From: Fulvivirga ligni
Lineage (GTDB): Bacteria > Bacteroidota > Bacteroidia > Cytophagales > Cyclobacteriaceae
Assembly (NCBI RefSeq): GCF_021389935.1
Contig: NZ_CP089979.1
Location: 1,345,001-1,409,000, forward strand
Length of the DNA: 64,000 nt
Reading direction: 5' to 3'
The translations under genes were made by a program, and so were the position numbers. The notes beneath the pieces were generated by a model. The model was not told the origin of the DNA, made no database searches, and saw only the letters and a program-made list of their open reading frames with translations. Shown here one piece after another: positions 36,101 through 44,235 of the stretch; positions within the stretch are counted from its first letter, which is position 1, and each line of letters begins with the position of its first letter.

Positions 36101-36505
36101 TGCTAAAGCAACAGGGTACCATACACCATTTACGAGAGCTCCATCAAAGCCTCTAAAGGCTGTTGCCCATCCTGCTGAACCTAACACTCCTTCAGATAAC
36201 GGTTGCCAGCTGGCATCAATTCTTATCGTTACTGGAGAGTTGATAATGCTTGACCAAATATCAACAGCATATTGAAATGCTGCTTTCGCTTCGGGAGTGA
36301 AACCCTCGCCGTAATTTACTTCTATATTCGCGGAGTTTGTTCGTCCACTTGTTAGTTCCTTTGGGGGCATTAATCTGACACCAGAACTAATCTCAGTCGC
36401 ATGGCAAATTATTTTAAATTCTTTATCCAGCCGTTCCATTTTTTGAGCAGACAAGCTGTTTAATAAAGAAGTGGTAATCAAAGCAAGTAGTAAAAGTTTT
36501 CTCAT
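33161..36505 (-). CDS. Secreted metalloprotease with duplicated jelly-roll-like module and type IX secretion sorting domain
   Basis: 1114 residues. Signal peptide ending LLNSLSAQ (about 1-20); zincin domain with H182-E-I-G-H186 in VVLHEIGHGLGFVDS (HExxHxxG/N-type), residues about 60-320. Then Ig/fibronectin-like beta domains (about 330-530). Next, two similar modules at about 540-728 and 838-1020 share the elements SDHPYLDG/SIHPYPVG, FDEIVLVE/FDEVVIVE, DYVIVEGSNDGGKTWVPF/DYVIVEGSTDNGDTWTPF and HGWGWAIDNLEIQ/NAWGWAIDNLEVQ. The last 85 residues (SLYPNPTSGTLNISV to KKVIIN) are a T9SS type A sorting signal. Predicted to be exported and attached at or released from the surface. Confidence 0.9.
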   Translation of the reverse strand: MRKLLLLALITTSLLNSLSAQKMERLDKEFKIICHATEISSGVRLMPPKELTSGRTNSANIEVNYGEGFTPEAKAAFQYAVDIWSSIINSPVTIRIDASWQPLSEGVLGSAGWATAFRGFDGALVNGVWYPVALAEKMAGRDLNDTNSPDIVASFSSTFNWYLGTDGNPGSGQYDLVSVVLHEIGHGLGFVDSFNYQDGFGFYGLGSGAAFPFIFDTYVSDPSKARLIDSFSNGSEGLGDALTSQAVIFDSPISEQKGIINVELYAPEIWDPGSSIAHLNESKYNGTPNSLMTPQIGPREIMHNPGPITLNMFADMGWKYTYINHSKHPNTEDITSDNYTITTTITSDTDYDEESITLHYSTDGFNTESTVTMTATENGGEFEAQIPSLKLSGQSYAYYISVIDEFDRTFSKPSLAPEFFFVFTSEADNENPVITHVEPNFIRDNDTEVEFNVTVKDFLPLEEVLLTYDINGGPSSYVTFSLIDDLDSLYSAVVDLSSANLEEGDQFNYTITVTDISSNSNSTTIPDIGQFSIQVVSLAPSVYRYKDDFNEDRNAFFESDHFRISDVDGFSSPAVHSDHPYLDGASGNGSDYTLDMRIPIILSDVDAIIRFDEIVLVEPGTSTDFTNSDFFDYVIVEGSNDGGKTWVPFIGGYDSRAQTNWLSAYNEDLDDDQNSLIEGSSSLFFSRDIDMLARSEFVPGEEILIRFRLHADELAHGWGWAIDNLEIQPDFRAPSIKHDYIDYVQSNTSIPIIAEVTDNYEVDSVAIEIFSNGQPNVVFQFDGNATNIYEANLIISELPLNESIEYRIKAYDNNEPEPNISYLPSEDSFFSVEYLNFGNSQSSYSNDFDSQTEDFVGNFFSIKSEDNFDNGAIHSIHPYPVGFGMNDSSNLSYTLINPIVISATKPLMAFDEVVIVEKNLEDDFGSASFKDYVIVEGSTDNGDTWTPFLNGYDSKLYVNWSNAINGNSDGNSSLYKYRIINMTSSGDFQAGDEVLIRFRLFSDDAINAWGWAIDNLEVQTDAITAIDQLAFEEISLYPNPTSGTLNISVKNNAAIGNAEMQIFNYKGQSIYSVSERGIENTYFNSIDVSKFPKGIYLFKLSNNSGSITKKVIIN

Positions 36506-36574
36506 ATACCAGGAATTAAAAAATGTTAATGTCTAAAGTTAATGTTATTAATAAAAAATCAGTAATATGGTGAC

Positions 36575-37024
36575 ATGAAATATCAGTTATTATTACTACT
36601 AATATTACTAGGGGCATGTAAAACAGCTTCTTCTTCAAAGGCGGATGTAGCTAGTGATCCGATTATTATAATGCAGAAAACTCCTTGTTTTGGTACTTGT
36701 CCGGAGTATACACTGGAAATTTTTGCCGATCATGCTCATTTAGTGGCGAAACAGCATTTGAAATTGAAGGGGGAGTTTGAGGCAGAGATCAGCGAGGATC
36801 AGGTAAAAGAATTAGTAGGTGCCTTTGTGGATGGAAAGTTTTTTGAATATCAAGATCAGTATACAGCTAATATTAGCGATATGCCTACGACCTATCTCAC
36901 TTTTAACTACGAAGGAAAATCAAAGAAAGTGATGGATTATCATAATGCACCTGAATCTCTAAAGGAATTAGAAAACAAAGTAGCTGCATTGATTGATGGA
37001 CTAACCTGGAAGGAGAAGAAATAG
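36575..37024 (+). CDS. DUF6438-type lipoprotein
   Basis: 149 residues. Signal peptide and lipobox LILLGACKT (Cys about 15), then a domain with the PCFGTCPEYTLEIF motif (two Cys in CFGTC) and a C-terminal TWKEKK end, matching DUF6438. Function unknown; the paired Cys may form a disulfide in the periplasm. Divergent from the T9SS metalloprotease and 1 bp short of the next convergent gene. Confidence 0.75.
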   Translation: MKYQLLLLLILLGACKTASSSKADVASDPIIIMQKTPCFGTCPEYTLEIFADHAHLVAKQHLKLKGEFEAEISEDQVKELVGAFVDGKFFEYQDQYTANISDMPTTYLTFNYEGKSKKVMDYHNAPESLKELENKVAALIDGLTWKEKK

Positions 37025-37025
37025 G

Positions 37026-37268
37026 TTAGTTTTTCTTTAAGACTTTCTGATTTTCGGTAGAAGCATCTATCATTTTGAGCCAGATTACTTTTTCACCATT
37101 CCCTAGTGCTTCGTAATAATAGGTTTCATCCTCAATAATAAGTTTGCATTCTCCAAGCTCATATCTTAGAGCATTTACAATATCACCCACCGCAAGCTGT
37201 TCTCCATTTAGATCTGCTAAATTGGGAAGCTTTTGCTTATCCGCCTTCTTTTTAAATAATCCAAACAT
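37026..37268 (-). CDS. Small hypothetical protein
   Basis: 80 residues beginning MFGLFKKKADKQ, then a compact beta-rich sequence (GDIVNALRYELGECKLIIEDETYYYEALGNGEKVIWLKMID looks like a single small domain). No family recognised and no membrane segment. Monocistronic; convergent with the DUF6438 lipoprotein gene. Confidence 0.6.
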   Translation of the reverse strand: MFGLFKKKADKQKLPNLADLNGEQLAVGDIVNALRYELGECKLIIEDETYYYEALGNGEKVIWLKMIDASTENQKVLKKN

Positions 37269-37333
37269 AATAATCAGTGATGCAAATTTACAGAATTAAT
37301 AATTGAAGGGCTGGGTTTGTTATGCTGCTTTAT

Positions 37334-37549
37334 TTATTTGGTGAATTTTTGGTTTAAACAGGCTATCTGATTATTGGTTTCGGGAAGTGGTTGTAATTCT
37401 TTAGTGGACTTAACGCATTTTGATAGTTCGTCTTCTGATAACGAAGCAATGGTCTGTCTTAGAGTGAGTTGAAGAGAATAGATAGATGCCATAAACATTA
37501 CCAGAAGGGTTAGGGTAATAGCTTTACAGTATTTTTTTGAGGCATCCAT
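37334..37549 (-). CDS. Small hypothetical protein with one membrane segment
   Basis: 71 residues: basic N-terminus (MDASKKYCK), one hydrophobic segment at about 10-28, then a short polar tail with two Cys. Could be membrane-anchored or secreted. No homology recognised; it could be a chance frame, but composition and orientation with its neighbour are compatible with a gene. Confidence 0.4.
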   Translation of the reverse strand: MDASKKYCKAITLTLLVMFMASIYSLQLTLRQTIASLSEDELSKCVKSTKELQPLPETNNQIACLNQKFTK

Positions 37550-37699
37550 ATCTGGTAGAACGCTGAAAACTAGTCTGAGTGCTAAAATTATTGTAATCGG
37601 CTGAAAGCTTGGATCAGCGGAGATTTTTCAATAAAATTATTTTCCTATCTGGAAACCTCTTTCGTAAACAGATGTCCTTTGGGTATAAAAAATGTAGTT

Positions 37700-38359
37700 A
37701 TGAGAATATTTATATCCACTTTACTTCTTATGTGCTTCTCGTTGTTGGGGACTGCACAGACCATTGAATACTCTAGTGACAAGGTTACAAGGGTGAGCAT
37801 TTCAAAAAATAAAAAGAGTAGAATCAAAACTATCTCTTCCGGAGGTTTTCATTCCGGAGGTTTCGGTGCTTTATCTTTTAAGAAATCCGAATTTAAAGAT
37901 AAGGCTCTGGTAATGACAGGTCTCAGAGGCGGGTGGATCATTAATAGAGCTGTGGCTATTGGAATTGAAGGATATGGAATAGTGCCGGCCTCGGAGTATG
38001 CTAATATTAATTTTCAACGTAATGTTCGCTTGCTTGGAGGTTACGGTGGAATGTTCGTGGAACCAATCTTATTTTCAAATGAAGTAGTGCATGTAACTTT
38101 TCCAATGGCTGGTGGTGCCGGCTGGCTTGGCTATCATGAAGACTGGGAAGAGGATTATGACGGTGATGATCTAATTGATGACGATGTATTTTGGTATATC
38201 GAACCGGGAGTTACGGCAGAGGTAAATGTTAGCCGTCATTTTAGAATTGCTGCTGGCGTTACTAAAAGGTTTACGCAGGATCTCAACCTGATGTCAACTA
38301 ATGATAGTGAATTCGAAAACTTAAATTATATGCTCACGCTGAAATTTGGAGCATTTTAG
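37700..38359 (+). CDS. Putative exported outer-membrane-type beta-barrel protein
   Basis: 219 residues from the ATG at 37700, which directly precedes the signal peptide MRIFISTLLLMCFSLLGTAQ; the in-frame TTG upstream is unlikely. The mature part is Gly-rich, with alternating strands (LVMTGLRGGWIINRAVAIGIEGYG, FRIAAGVTKRFTQ) and ends YMLTLKFGAF with a terminal aromatic, as in small beta-barrels. An acidic DGDDLIDDD loop may bind metal. Function unknown. A terminator follows. Confidence 0.7.
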   Translation: MRIFISTLLLMCFSLLGTAQTIEYSSDKVTRVSISKNKKSRIKTISSGGFHSGGFGALSFKKSEFKDKALVMTGLRGGWIINRAVAIGIEGYGIVPASEYANINFQRNVRLLGGYGGMFVEPILFSNEVVHVTFPMAGGAGWLGYHEDWEEDYDGDDLIDDDVFWYIEPGVTAEVNVSRHFRIAAGVTKRFTQDLNLMSTNDSEFENLNYMLTLKFGAF

Positions 38360-38368
38360 ATAAAAGTA

Positions 38369-38410
38369 GAGATGCTCTTCATTCAAAAAAGAGCATCTCA
38401 ATTTATTTTT
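38369..38410 (+). terminator. Bidirectional terminator
   Basis: GAGATGCTCTT (38369-38379) pairs with AAGAGCATCTC (38389-38399), an 11-bp stem followed by AATTTATTTTT. It lies between the barrel protein gene and the convergent dipeptidase gene. Confidence 0.85.
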
Positions 38411-39632
38411 ATAAAGCTTGTGGTTGCTCAGCGTGGCTTACCACTTCACCCCAAACTCTGAAAACATTTTTATAGCAGATTTTTTCAATGTCAGATTCAG
38501 AGTAGCCTCTTTTTAATAAAACATATATCAAGTTAGGGTAGTGGCTTACATCTTTTAATAGAAGAGGAAGTGAGTCACCCACTCCGTCATAGTCAGATCC
38601 AAGGCCTACATGATCTATTCCTACCAAACTTACTACATGATCAATATGATCAGCTACCTTATCCACATTGCTATAAATGGGATGGCTTGCAGTATAGCTT
38701 TTGTATAAAGAATCTTCTTCAGTGAGGTTATTCTCTTCTGCGTATTTTTCGATTTCTTCTTTTACAGCTATTGAGTTTTCATCAATAAAAGTAGAACCAA
38801 AGTTGATTTGGATAACACCGCCATTTTTAGCTAAAACCTTGATCATCTCATCTGACATGTTTCTCTCGAAGCCAGGCGTAAAATGTCTACATGAAGAGTG
38901 AGATGCTATAACCGGCTGCGTGGTTAATCTCATAACATCATAAAAGGCACTGTCAGAAATGTGAGAAACATCCACCATAATGCCTAATCGGTTCATTTCT
39001 TTAATTACTGATTCTCCGAATTTACTAACACCATTGTGCATATAAGTAGTGTCATATGAGGAATCACAAATCAGATTGTCCTTTGCGTGAGTTAAAGTAA
39101 TGTAGCTAACTCCACGGTTTCGGAAATGTGCCAGGTAGCTTAGGTTATCTTCAATAGCGGCACCATTTTCTATACCCATAGGAAGAGCTATTTTTCCAGC
39201 TGCTACCATTTGGCTTACTTGCTCTGGAGTAGCCGCCACAGCAAATTTCTCAGGAAAAGCTCTTTCAATGGATTCTACCATATCAATGAGTGAATCAGCC
39301 AAAAGTTTAGCTCCCCCTGTAGTTTGATAGTCTGACGGTATGTAGATAGACATAAAAGGAGCATCTAGCCCGCCTATTTTTGCTCTTTCAAAATCAAAAT
39401 CACCTTCTGTGGTAGATAAAATTGATGCCTTATCAGTGTCAATGTTGAATTTCTGATGTTTTAATCGATAGGGTAAATCGATGTGTCCATCAGTAATAAT
39501 GAAATTATGGGCTAATTCCTGAGCTCTAATTTTAAGTTGCTCATCATTAGCGCTATCTTCGTTTCCTGTTGGTGTAGGCTTACACGAGATTACGGAGACA
39601 AGAATCAAGAAAACGAAAGAAATGTTCTTCAT
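38409..39632 (-). CDS. Membrane dipeptidase (M19 / renal dipeptidase family), lipoprotein
   Basis: 407 residues. Lipobox VSVISCKP (Cys about 17) places it in the envelope. Binuclear zinc ligands are recognisable: ITDGHIDLPYR (HxD), the Glu in PMGIENGAAI, His in MVDVSHISDSAF and IASHSSCRHFTPG, and Asp in GLGSDYDGVG. Cleaves dipeptides, probably for peptide use. The gene is alone, with a terminator on its 3' side. Confidence 0.92.
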   Translation of the reverse strand: MKNISFVFLILVSVISCKPTPTGNEDSANDEQLKIRAQELAHNFIITDGHIDLPYRLKHQKFNIDTDKASILSTTEGDFDFERAKIGGLDAPFMSIYIPSDYQTTGGAKLLADSLIDMVESIERAFPEKFAVAATPEQVSQMVAAGKIALPMGIENGAAIEDNLSYLAHFRNRGVSYITLTHAKDNLICDSSYDTTYMHNGVSKFGESVIKEMNRLGIMVDVSHISDSAFYDVMRLTTQPVIASHSSCRHFTPGFERNMSDEMIKVLAKNGGVIQINFGSTFIDENSIAVKEEIEKYAEENNLTEEDSLYKSYTASHPIYSNVDKVADHIDHVVSLVGIDHVGLGSDYDGVGDSLPLLLKDVSHYPNLIYVLLKRGYSESDIEKICYKNVFRVWGEVVSHAEQPQAL

Positions 39633-39714
39633 ACTGGATTTTAGGTTTTTCCAACCTCTAAACTCCGTAAAAATATCATGTGAAAAAATTAATATTTGTA
39701 TTTAAGGTACATTT

Positions 39715-39960
39715 ATGGATAAAAATGATCTGCCGGCGTATACAGTCGGTCAGCTAGCTTTAAGAAACGGGCAGGATAAAGAACAGATATGGGTTGCCTA
39801 CCAGGGCATTATTTATGATGTTACAAGCTCCCGCCTATGGAGAGATGGTAAACACTATGAGCACTGGGCAGGGCAGGATCTTACTACAGAACTTGAAGAA
39901 GATGCCCCACACAATGCCAATGTTTTTGATAAATATAAAGCCGTTGGTATTTTAAAATAG
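39715..39960 (+). CDS. Cytochrome b5-like heme/steroid-binding domain protein
   Basis: 81 residues, essentially one domain: YTVGQLALRNGQDKEQIWVAYQGIIYDVTSSRLWRDGKHYEHWAGQDLT is the cytochrome b5 fold, with possible heme or ligand contacts at the His of HYEHWAG and of DAPH. Most relatives of this short bacterial type are uncharacterised. No signal peptide. Convergent with the zincin lipoprotein gene, 1 bp apart. Confidence 0.85.
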   Translation: MDKNDLPAYTVGQLALRNGQDKEQIWVAYQGIIYDVTSSRLWRDGKHYEHWAGQDLTTELEEDAPHNANVFDKYKAVGILK

Positions 39961-39961
39961 C

Positions 39962-40726
39962 CTATTTGCCACCATTAGCCTGTAAGTCTAGCAGGCAGTT
40001 AGTATCTAATGAAGGTGGTGAGCTCATTCCCAGCAAGTTATCTATTGACTGACCGGTTTCAACAGCCCAGTACATTAAGCAGTCAGTATCGTCACAATGT
40101 CTGCCATGGTCTGTATCCTGATGCTGGTTTACCATGTCGCTGCCGGCATTCACAAGGCCCAGGATGTGCCCAAATTCATGTTCGGTTACAGTAGAGGTGA
40201 GCAGGCTGGTGCTTGGTTTGCCAATGCCGCCACTATTATCTTGAATAGTTTTTTGAAAAATGGCCATTGAAGTATTTCTATGAGCTACACCTAAGACCTT
40301 CGAGTTTTCAGTGTCTTCGCTATATCCGCCACCTAAAAACAGAAAATATGCTGAGATAGCATTATCTGATGTGAAACTAGTACGGTTATCGTCTTCAATT
40401 TCTCTTATCTCTTCAATAGTATATTTTTCCTTGGCTTCAATAGATATCTCTTTAGTGGTTATTTGTATACCCTCCGGCTTGTTAAGAATACTTTCTAAAA
40501 AGCCCTTCAGATTATTCAAAGTGTTTGAAGAAGGTGCAAAGCCGCTGGCATATTGTACCTCAATGTTCAGGCTGGTATATTTTTCACCCGATAAATAATC
40601 GCTAGAAGAGACTCCCACTGCCTGTTTATGGTTGGTGCTTCCTGGCTCAACGCCATCTTTATCACTACAACCTGTGAATAGCAATATTGAAAAACATATA
40701 GACCCCACTAAGTATTTTAACTTCAT
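39962..40726 (-). CDS. Zincin-like metalloprotease lipoprotein
   Basis: 254 residues. Lipobox LLFTGCSD (Cys20). The active-site motif HEFGHILGLVNAG fits the HExxHxxGLxxxG pattern of metzincin/archaemetzincin-like enzymes, and CDDTDCLMYW downstream supplies a Met-turn-like LMYW with two Cys. The N-terminal SLNIEVQYASGFAPS resembles the start of the catalytic domain of the T9SS metalloprotease at 33-36 kb. Probable envelope-bound protease; substrate unknown. Confidence 0.8.
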   Translation of the reverse strand: MKLKYLVGSICFSILLFTGCSDKDGVEPGSTNHKQAVGVSSSDYLSGEKYTSLNIEVQYASGFAPSSNTLNNLKGFLESILNKPEGIQITTKEISIEAKEKYTIEEIREIEDDNRTSFTSDNAISAYFLFLGGGYSEDTENSKVLGVAHRNTSMAIFQKTIQDNSGGIGKPSTSLLTSTVTEHEFGHILGLVNAGSDMVNQHQDTDHGRHCDDTDCLMYWAVETGQSIDNLLGMSSPPSLDTNCLLDLQANGGK

Positions 40727-40781
40727 AACTTCCTAACTTTATTTTTTTAAATATAACGAAACTTAACCCATATATAGATTT

Positions 40782-41627
40782 ATGATTTTAATAGCTGACA
40801 GTGGCAGTACTAAAACTGATTGGAGGCTCATAGATGCTAACCATGAAATTGAGCAATATAAATCCTCAGGCATAAATCCTTATCAACAAAAAGAAGAAGA
40901 TATTAGGGCAGAGGTTCTGGAATATTTAAAACCACAAATTAATCAAGATGTTCATCAGGTCTTTTTTTATGGCTCAGGATGTTCATCACCAGCTAATATT
41001 GCCACACTCGAACGGGTGTTTAAAGAAGCCTTTCCTAGTGCCTTCGTCAAAATAAATCATGATTTGCTAGGTGCCGCCAGGGCTTTATGTGGCCATGAAG
41101 CGGGAATAGCCTGTATTATAGGTACAGGTACAAATTCCTGTTTGTATGACGGACGAGAGATCATTAGCAATGTACCCTCCTTAGGTTACGTTATGGCCGA
41201 TGAGGGCAGCGGTGCCTGGCTGGGCAAACAAGTGCTAACAGATTTTTTAAGAGGAGATATGGATTCCGATCTGGCTGGTAAATTAACGAAGCAGTATGAG
41301 GTGTCTAAAGATGAGGTACTGGAAAATGTATATCAAAAGCACATGCCTAATAGATACCTGGCCAAGTTTTCCAGGTTTTTATTTCATAATATCGATCATC
41401 CGTACGTTTATCAATTAGTGTATAGAGGTTTTACCCTTTTTATAGAGAAGAACGTGAAGAAGTATGAAAATTTTGACCAACTGCCTGTACACTTTACTGG
41501 CTCTATAGCTTTCTATTATAATTCCATATTAAGGCAAGTGGCTTTTGAGCAGGATATTACTATTAAGCATGTGATAGAAAATCCTATTGCAGGCCTTACG
41601 TTATTTCATAAGAACAGCATATTATAA
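40782..41627 (+). CDS. BadF/BadG/BcrA/BcrD-type ATPase, probable N-acetylglucosamine kinase
   Basis: 281 residues of the ASKHA fold. The phosphate-1 loop LIADSGSTKTDWRLID, GSGCSSP, the IIGTGTNSCLYDG motif and the ADEGSGAWLGKQ block are those of GlcNAc-kinase-like proteins. It ends 1 bp before murQ. Together they suggest that amino sugars freed from peptidoglycan are phosphorylated and re-used. Sugar specificity is an inference from context. Confidence 0.88.
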   Translation: MILIADSGSTKTDWRLIDANHEIEQYKSSGINPYQQKEEDIRAEVLEYLKPQINQDVHQVFFYGSGCSSPANIATLERVFKEAFPSAFVKINHDLLGAARALCGHEAGIACIIGTGTNSCLYDGREIISNVPSLGYVMADEGSGAWLGKQVLTDFLRGDMDSDLAGKLTKQYEVSKDEVLENVYQKHMPNRYLAKFSRFLFHNIDHPYVYQLVYRGFTLFIEKNVKKYENFDQLPVHFTGSIAFYYNSILRQVAFEQDITIKHVIENPIAGLTLFHKNSIL

Positions 41628-41628
41628 A

Positions 41629-42426
41629 ATGAGTATTACAGAATCAGATTCTAATTTCAATAATCTAGAGAAGATGAGTATCCATGATCTTCTCACTAAC
41701 ATCAATAAAGAAGACAATAGTGTGCCAAAGGCCGTTGAGAAAGCGATCCCGCAGATTGAGGCTTTGGTGACGCAGATTACTGCCAAAATGAAAATAGGTG
41801 GCCGGCTATTTTATATTGGAGCCGGCACCAGCGGCCGTTTGGGTATATTAGATGCCTCTGAAATACCACCAACATATGGAATGCCTCATGATCGAGTGAT
41901 CGGTCTTATTGCCGGTGGTGATGGCGCCATTCGAAAAGCAGTAGAGTTTGCTGAGGATGATCAGCATCAGGCCTGGAAAGATATGGAGGCTTATAATATC
42001 GGTGAAAATGATGTAGTAATAGGTATAGCTGCCTCAGGAACAACACCTTATGTAATTGGTGGACTTGAAAAGGCTAATGAAGAAGGTCTCATCACCGGAT
42101 GTATCACATGCAATGCAAGCTCATCATTGGCCAACGTAAGTCAATTCCCCATTGAAGTGGTGGTAGGGCCGGAGTTTGTTACCGGAAGTACCCGCATGAA
42201 AGCAGGAACAGCTCAAAAGCTGGTGCTAAATATGATATCTACTTCGGTAATGATTCAATTAGGTAGGGTGAAAGGAAACAAGATGGTGGATATGCAGTTA
42301 AGTAACAATAAACTTGTAGCTCGAGGAACACGTATGCTAATGGAGGAGCTTTCAATAAGTGAAGAGGAAGCCGAAAAGCTTTTGAAAAAGCACGGTTCAG
42401 TAAGAGGAGTTATGGATAATATGTGA
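41629..42426 (+). CDS. murQ: N-acetylmuramic acid 6-phosphate etherase
   Basis: 265 residues from the ATG at 41629. SIS-fold enzyme that removes the lactyl ether from MurNAc-6-phosphate to give GlcNAc-6-phosphate. Signatures: YIGAGTSGRLGILDASEIPPTYG, GIAASGTTPYVIGGL, GPEFVTGSTRMKAGTAQK and NNKLVARGTRML. A bit shorter than the 298 residues of E. coli MurQ, chiefly at the C-terminus. Follows the sugar kinase directly. Confidence 0.95.
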   Translation: MSITESDSNFNNLEKMSIHDLLTNINKEDNSVPKAVEKAIPQIEALVTQITAKMKIGGRLFYIGAGTSGRLGILDASEIPPTYGMPHDRVIGLIAGGDGAIRKAVEFAEDDQHQAWKDMEAYNIGENDVVIGIAASGTTPYVIGGLEKANEEGLITGCITCNASSSLANVSQFPIEVVVGPEFVTGSTRMKAGTAQKLVLNMISTSVMIQLGRVKGNKMVDMQLSNNKLVARGTRMLMEELSISEEEAEKLLKKHGSVRGVMDNM

Positions 42427-42433
42427 CAGGAAT

Positions 42434-43006
42434 ATGCATGAAATAGAGCCTTATCAGAGATGGTTGCACCTGTATAACCCAGCGGAAGATGAACTCTCTC
42501 CATGGTTTGGTAAAGAGTATAATTATGATTTGTATTCAGAGAATATCTACGGGTACTATATAGATCCTGCCTGGGATTACATTGGGTCGGAAACACTTTA
42601 TATTAAGGTGCTTTATGCGGATTACGATGAGGGCTATGCTATTATGGAATTCATTGGCGAATGGAACGATACCATTAACAATGACATTATGCACTTGAAA
42701 AGAAACATCATTGAGACCTATTCTCATCAGGGGATAAATAAGTATATTTTAATAGGTGAAAATATCTTCAACTTTCATGGATCAGATGATTGTTACTATG
42801 AAGAATGGTTTGACGATGTGGAGGATGGTTGGATAGCTGCTATCAATTTTCCTGATTTTGTGCGGGAAGAATTTAAGAACTTCAATGTTGATTCGTATAT
42901 CAATATGGGCGGCAGTTTGCAAATTGATAAATGGCGGACCATGGCTCCTTACCGATTTTACTCACTGGTAGAGCAATTGATTCAAAGAAGAATTTCACTC
43001 ATTTAA
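42434..43006 (+). CDS. Conserved-looking hypothetical protein downstream of murQ
   Basis: 190 residues, rich in Trp, Tyr, Asp and Glu, with no signal peptide or membrane segment. Notable elements: PYQRWLHLYNPAEDELSPWFG near the start and the acidic DDCYYEEWFDDVEDGW in the middle. No family name recalled. It starts 8 bp after murQ and lies in the same direction, so it is likely part of the amino-sugar run; any role there is inference. Confidence 0.7.
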   Translation: MHEIEPYQRWLHLYNPAEDELSPWFGKEYNYDLYSENIYGYYIDPAWDYIGSETLYIKVLYADYDEGYAIMEFIGEWNDTINNDIMHLKRNIIETYSHQGINKYILIGENIFNFHGSDDCYYEEWFDDVEDGWIAAINFPDFVREEFKNFNVDSYINMGGSLQIDKWRTMAPYRFYSLVEQLIQRRISLI

Positions 43007-43017
43007 AAGAAAAAATC

Positions 43018-44232
43018 ATGCGCAGCTTCACTTTTCTCATGTCTATTATATTCCTATCGTTGGTGGCTTGTGGCAGTGATGATGATCCAGGGAATGATCC
43101 TGTAGAACCGGAGTTTTCATACTTCAGTGAAGCTGAGGAAGTTAATGATTTAAGTGTTGCTCAAATAGAGGGGTTATTGCAGATAGGTAGTATAGCAGAG
43201 CCTGATATTATTGAACTCAAGCCATTTATTGAGTACGATGTTAAGACCTACAGAATCATTTACAACACTACATTTCTAGGAGAAAGTATACAAGCATCTG
43301 GCTTAATAGCATTGCCTCAAACTTCAAACAGTTTGCCGATAATGAGCTTTCAGAATGGTACTTATGTTGAGTATTCTCAAGCTCCCTCTAAAAATACAGA
43401 TGTATCTACCATCGCCGGTGCCTTGGCTAGTGCTGGCTATATTTTAGCCATACCTGATTATATTGGCTTTGGAGAGTCTGAAGGGTTGCCGATACCATAT
43501 CACAGTGAAGAATATACAGCCAGAGCGGTTATTGATCTGGTTAAGGCCGCACAAGAGTTTGCCTCGCTGCATGATGTGGAGCCTAATGGAAAGGTTTTTC
43601 TTGCAGGTTATTCTGAAGGCGGCTATGCTACCATGGCGGCTCATAAACGAATGGAGTCAGAGAATCCTGAAGGTTTGGAGTTAATGGCCTCAGCCCCTGC
43701 TTCGGGTGGTTATGATGTAAAAGGTTTTCAGGAATACTTATTTAACCAGGAGACTTACAGCACACCTTTTTATCTCGCTTATGTGGCTTTATCATATCAG
43801 CAGATTTATGATTTTCAGGAGCCATTGTCTTATCTTTTTCAAGAGCCATATGCCACCAACATACCTTCCTTATTCAATGGGGTTAATTCAGGTGGAGCTA
43901 TTAATAACCAGCTCACTGTTAATATGAGTGACTTGCTACAGGCGGAAATTATAGCAGGAATTGATAGTGATGAAAAGTATGCCTATTTCGTTGATGCGCT
44001 GATCGCCAATACAATCATTGACTGGGTGCCAAAGGCTCAAATGTTCATGTACCATGGTGATGCAGATATTACGGTGCCTTACCAAAACTCTGTTACAACT
44101 TATAATCATCTTATTGATGCAGGTGCTGATGAGGATAGGGTGGAGTTCATCACACTCGAGGGCAAAACGCACGGAACAGGGTTTTATCCTTACTTATCAG
44201 ATATGATTGAAAAATTTGATGCTTTAAGGTAG
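43018..44232 (+). CDS. Alpha/beta hydrolase lipoprotein (secretory lipase / prolyl-peptidase-like)
   Basis: 404 residues from the ATG at 43018, which begins the signal peptide MRSFTFLMSIIFLSLVACGS with its lipobox Cys; the longer frame from 42931 has none. A catalytic triad can be proposed: Ser in LAGYSEGGYATM (GxSxG), Asp in YHGDADITVPY and His in EGKTHGTG. SGLIALP and PDYIGFGES are typical of lipase-like hydrolases. Starts 11 bp after the preceding gene. Substrate unknown. Confidence 0.85.
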   Translation: MRSFTFLMSIIFLSLVACGSDDDPGNDPVEPEFSYFSEAEEVNDLSVAQIEGLLQIGSIAEPDIIELKPFIEYDVKTYRIIYNTTFLGESIQASGLIALPQTSNSLPIMSFQNGTYVEYSQAPSKNTDVSTIAGALASAGYILAIPDYIGFGESEGLPIPYHSEEYTARAVIDLVKAAQEFASLHDVEPNGKVFLAGYSEGGYATMAAHKRMESENPEGLELMASAPASGGYDVKGFQEYLFNQETYSTPFYLAYVALSYQQIYDFQEPLSYLFQEPYATNIPSLFNGVNSGGAINNQLTVNMSDLLQAEIIAGIDSDEKYAYFVDALIANTIIDWVPKAQMFMYHGDADITVPYQNSVTTYNHLIDAGADEDRVEFITLEGKTHGTGFYPYLSDMIEKFDALR

Positions 44233-44235
44233 AAA

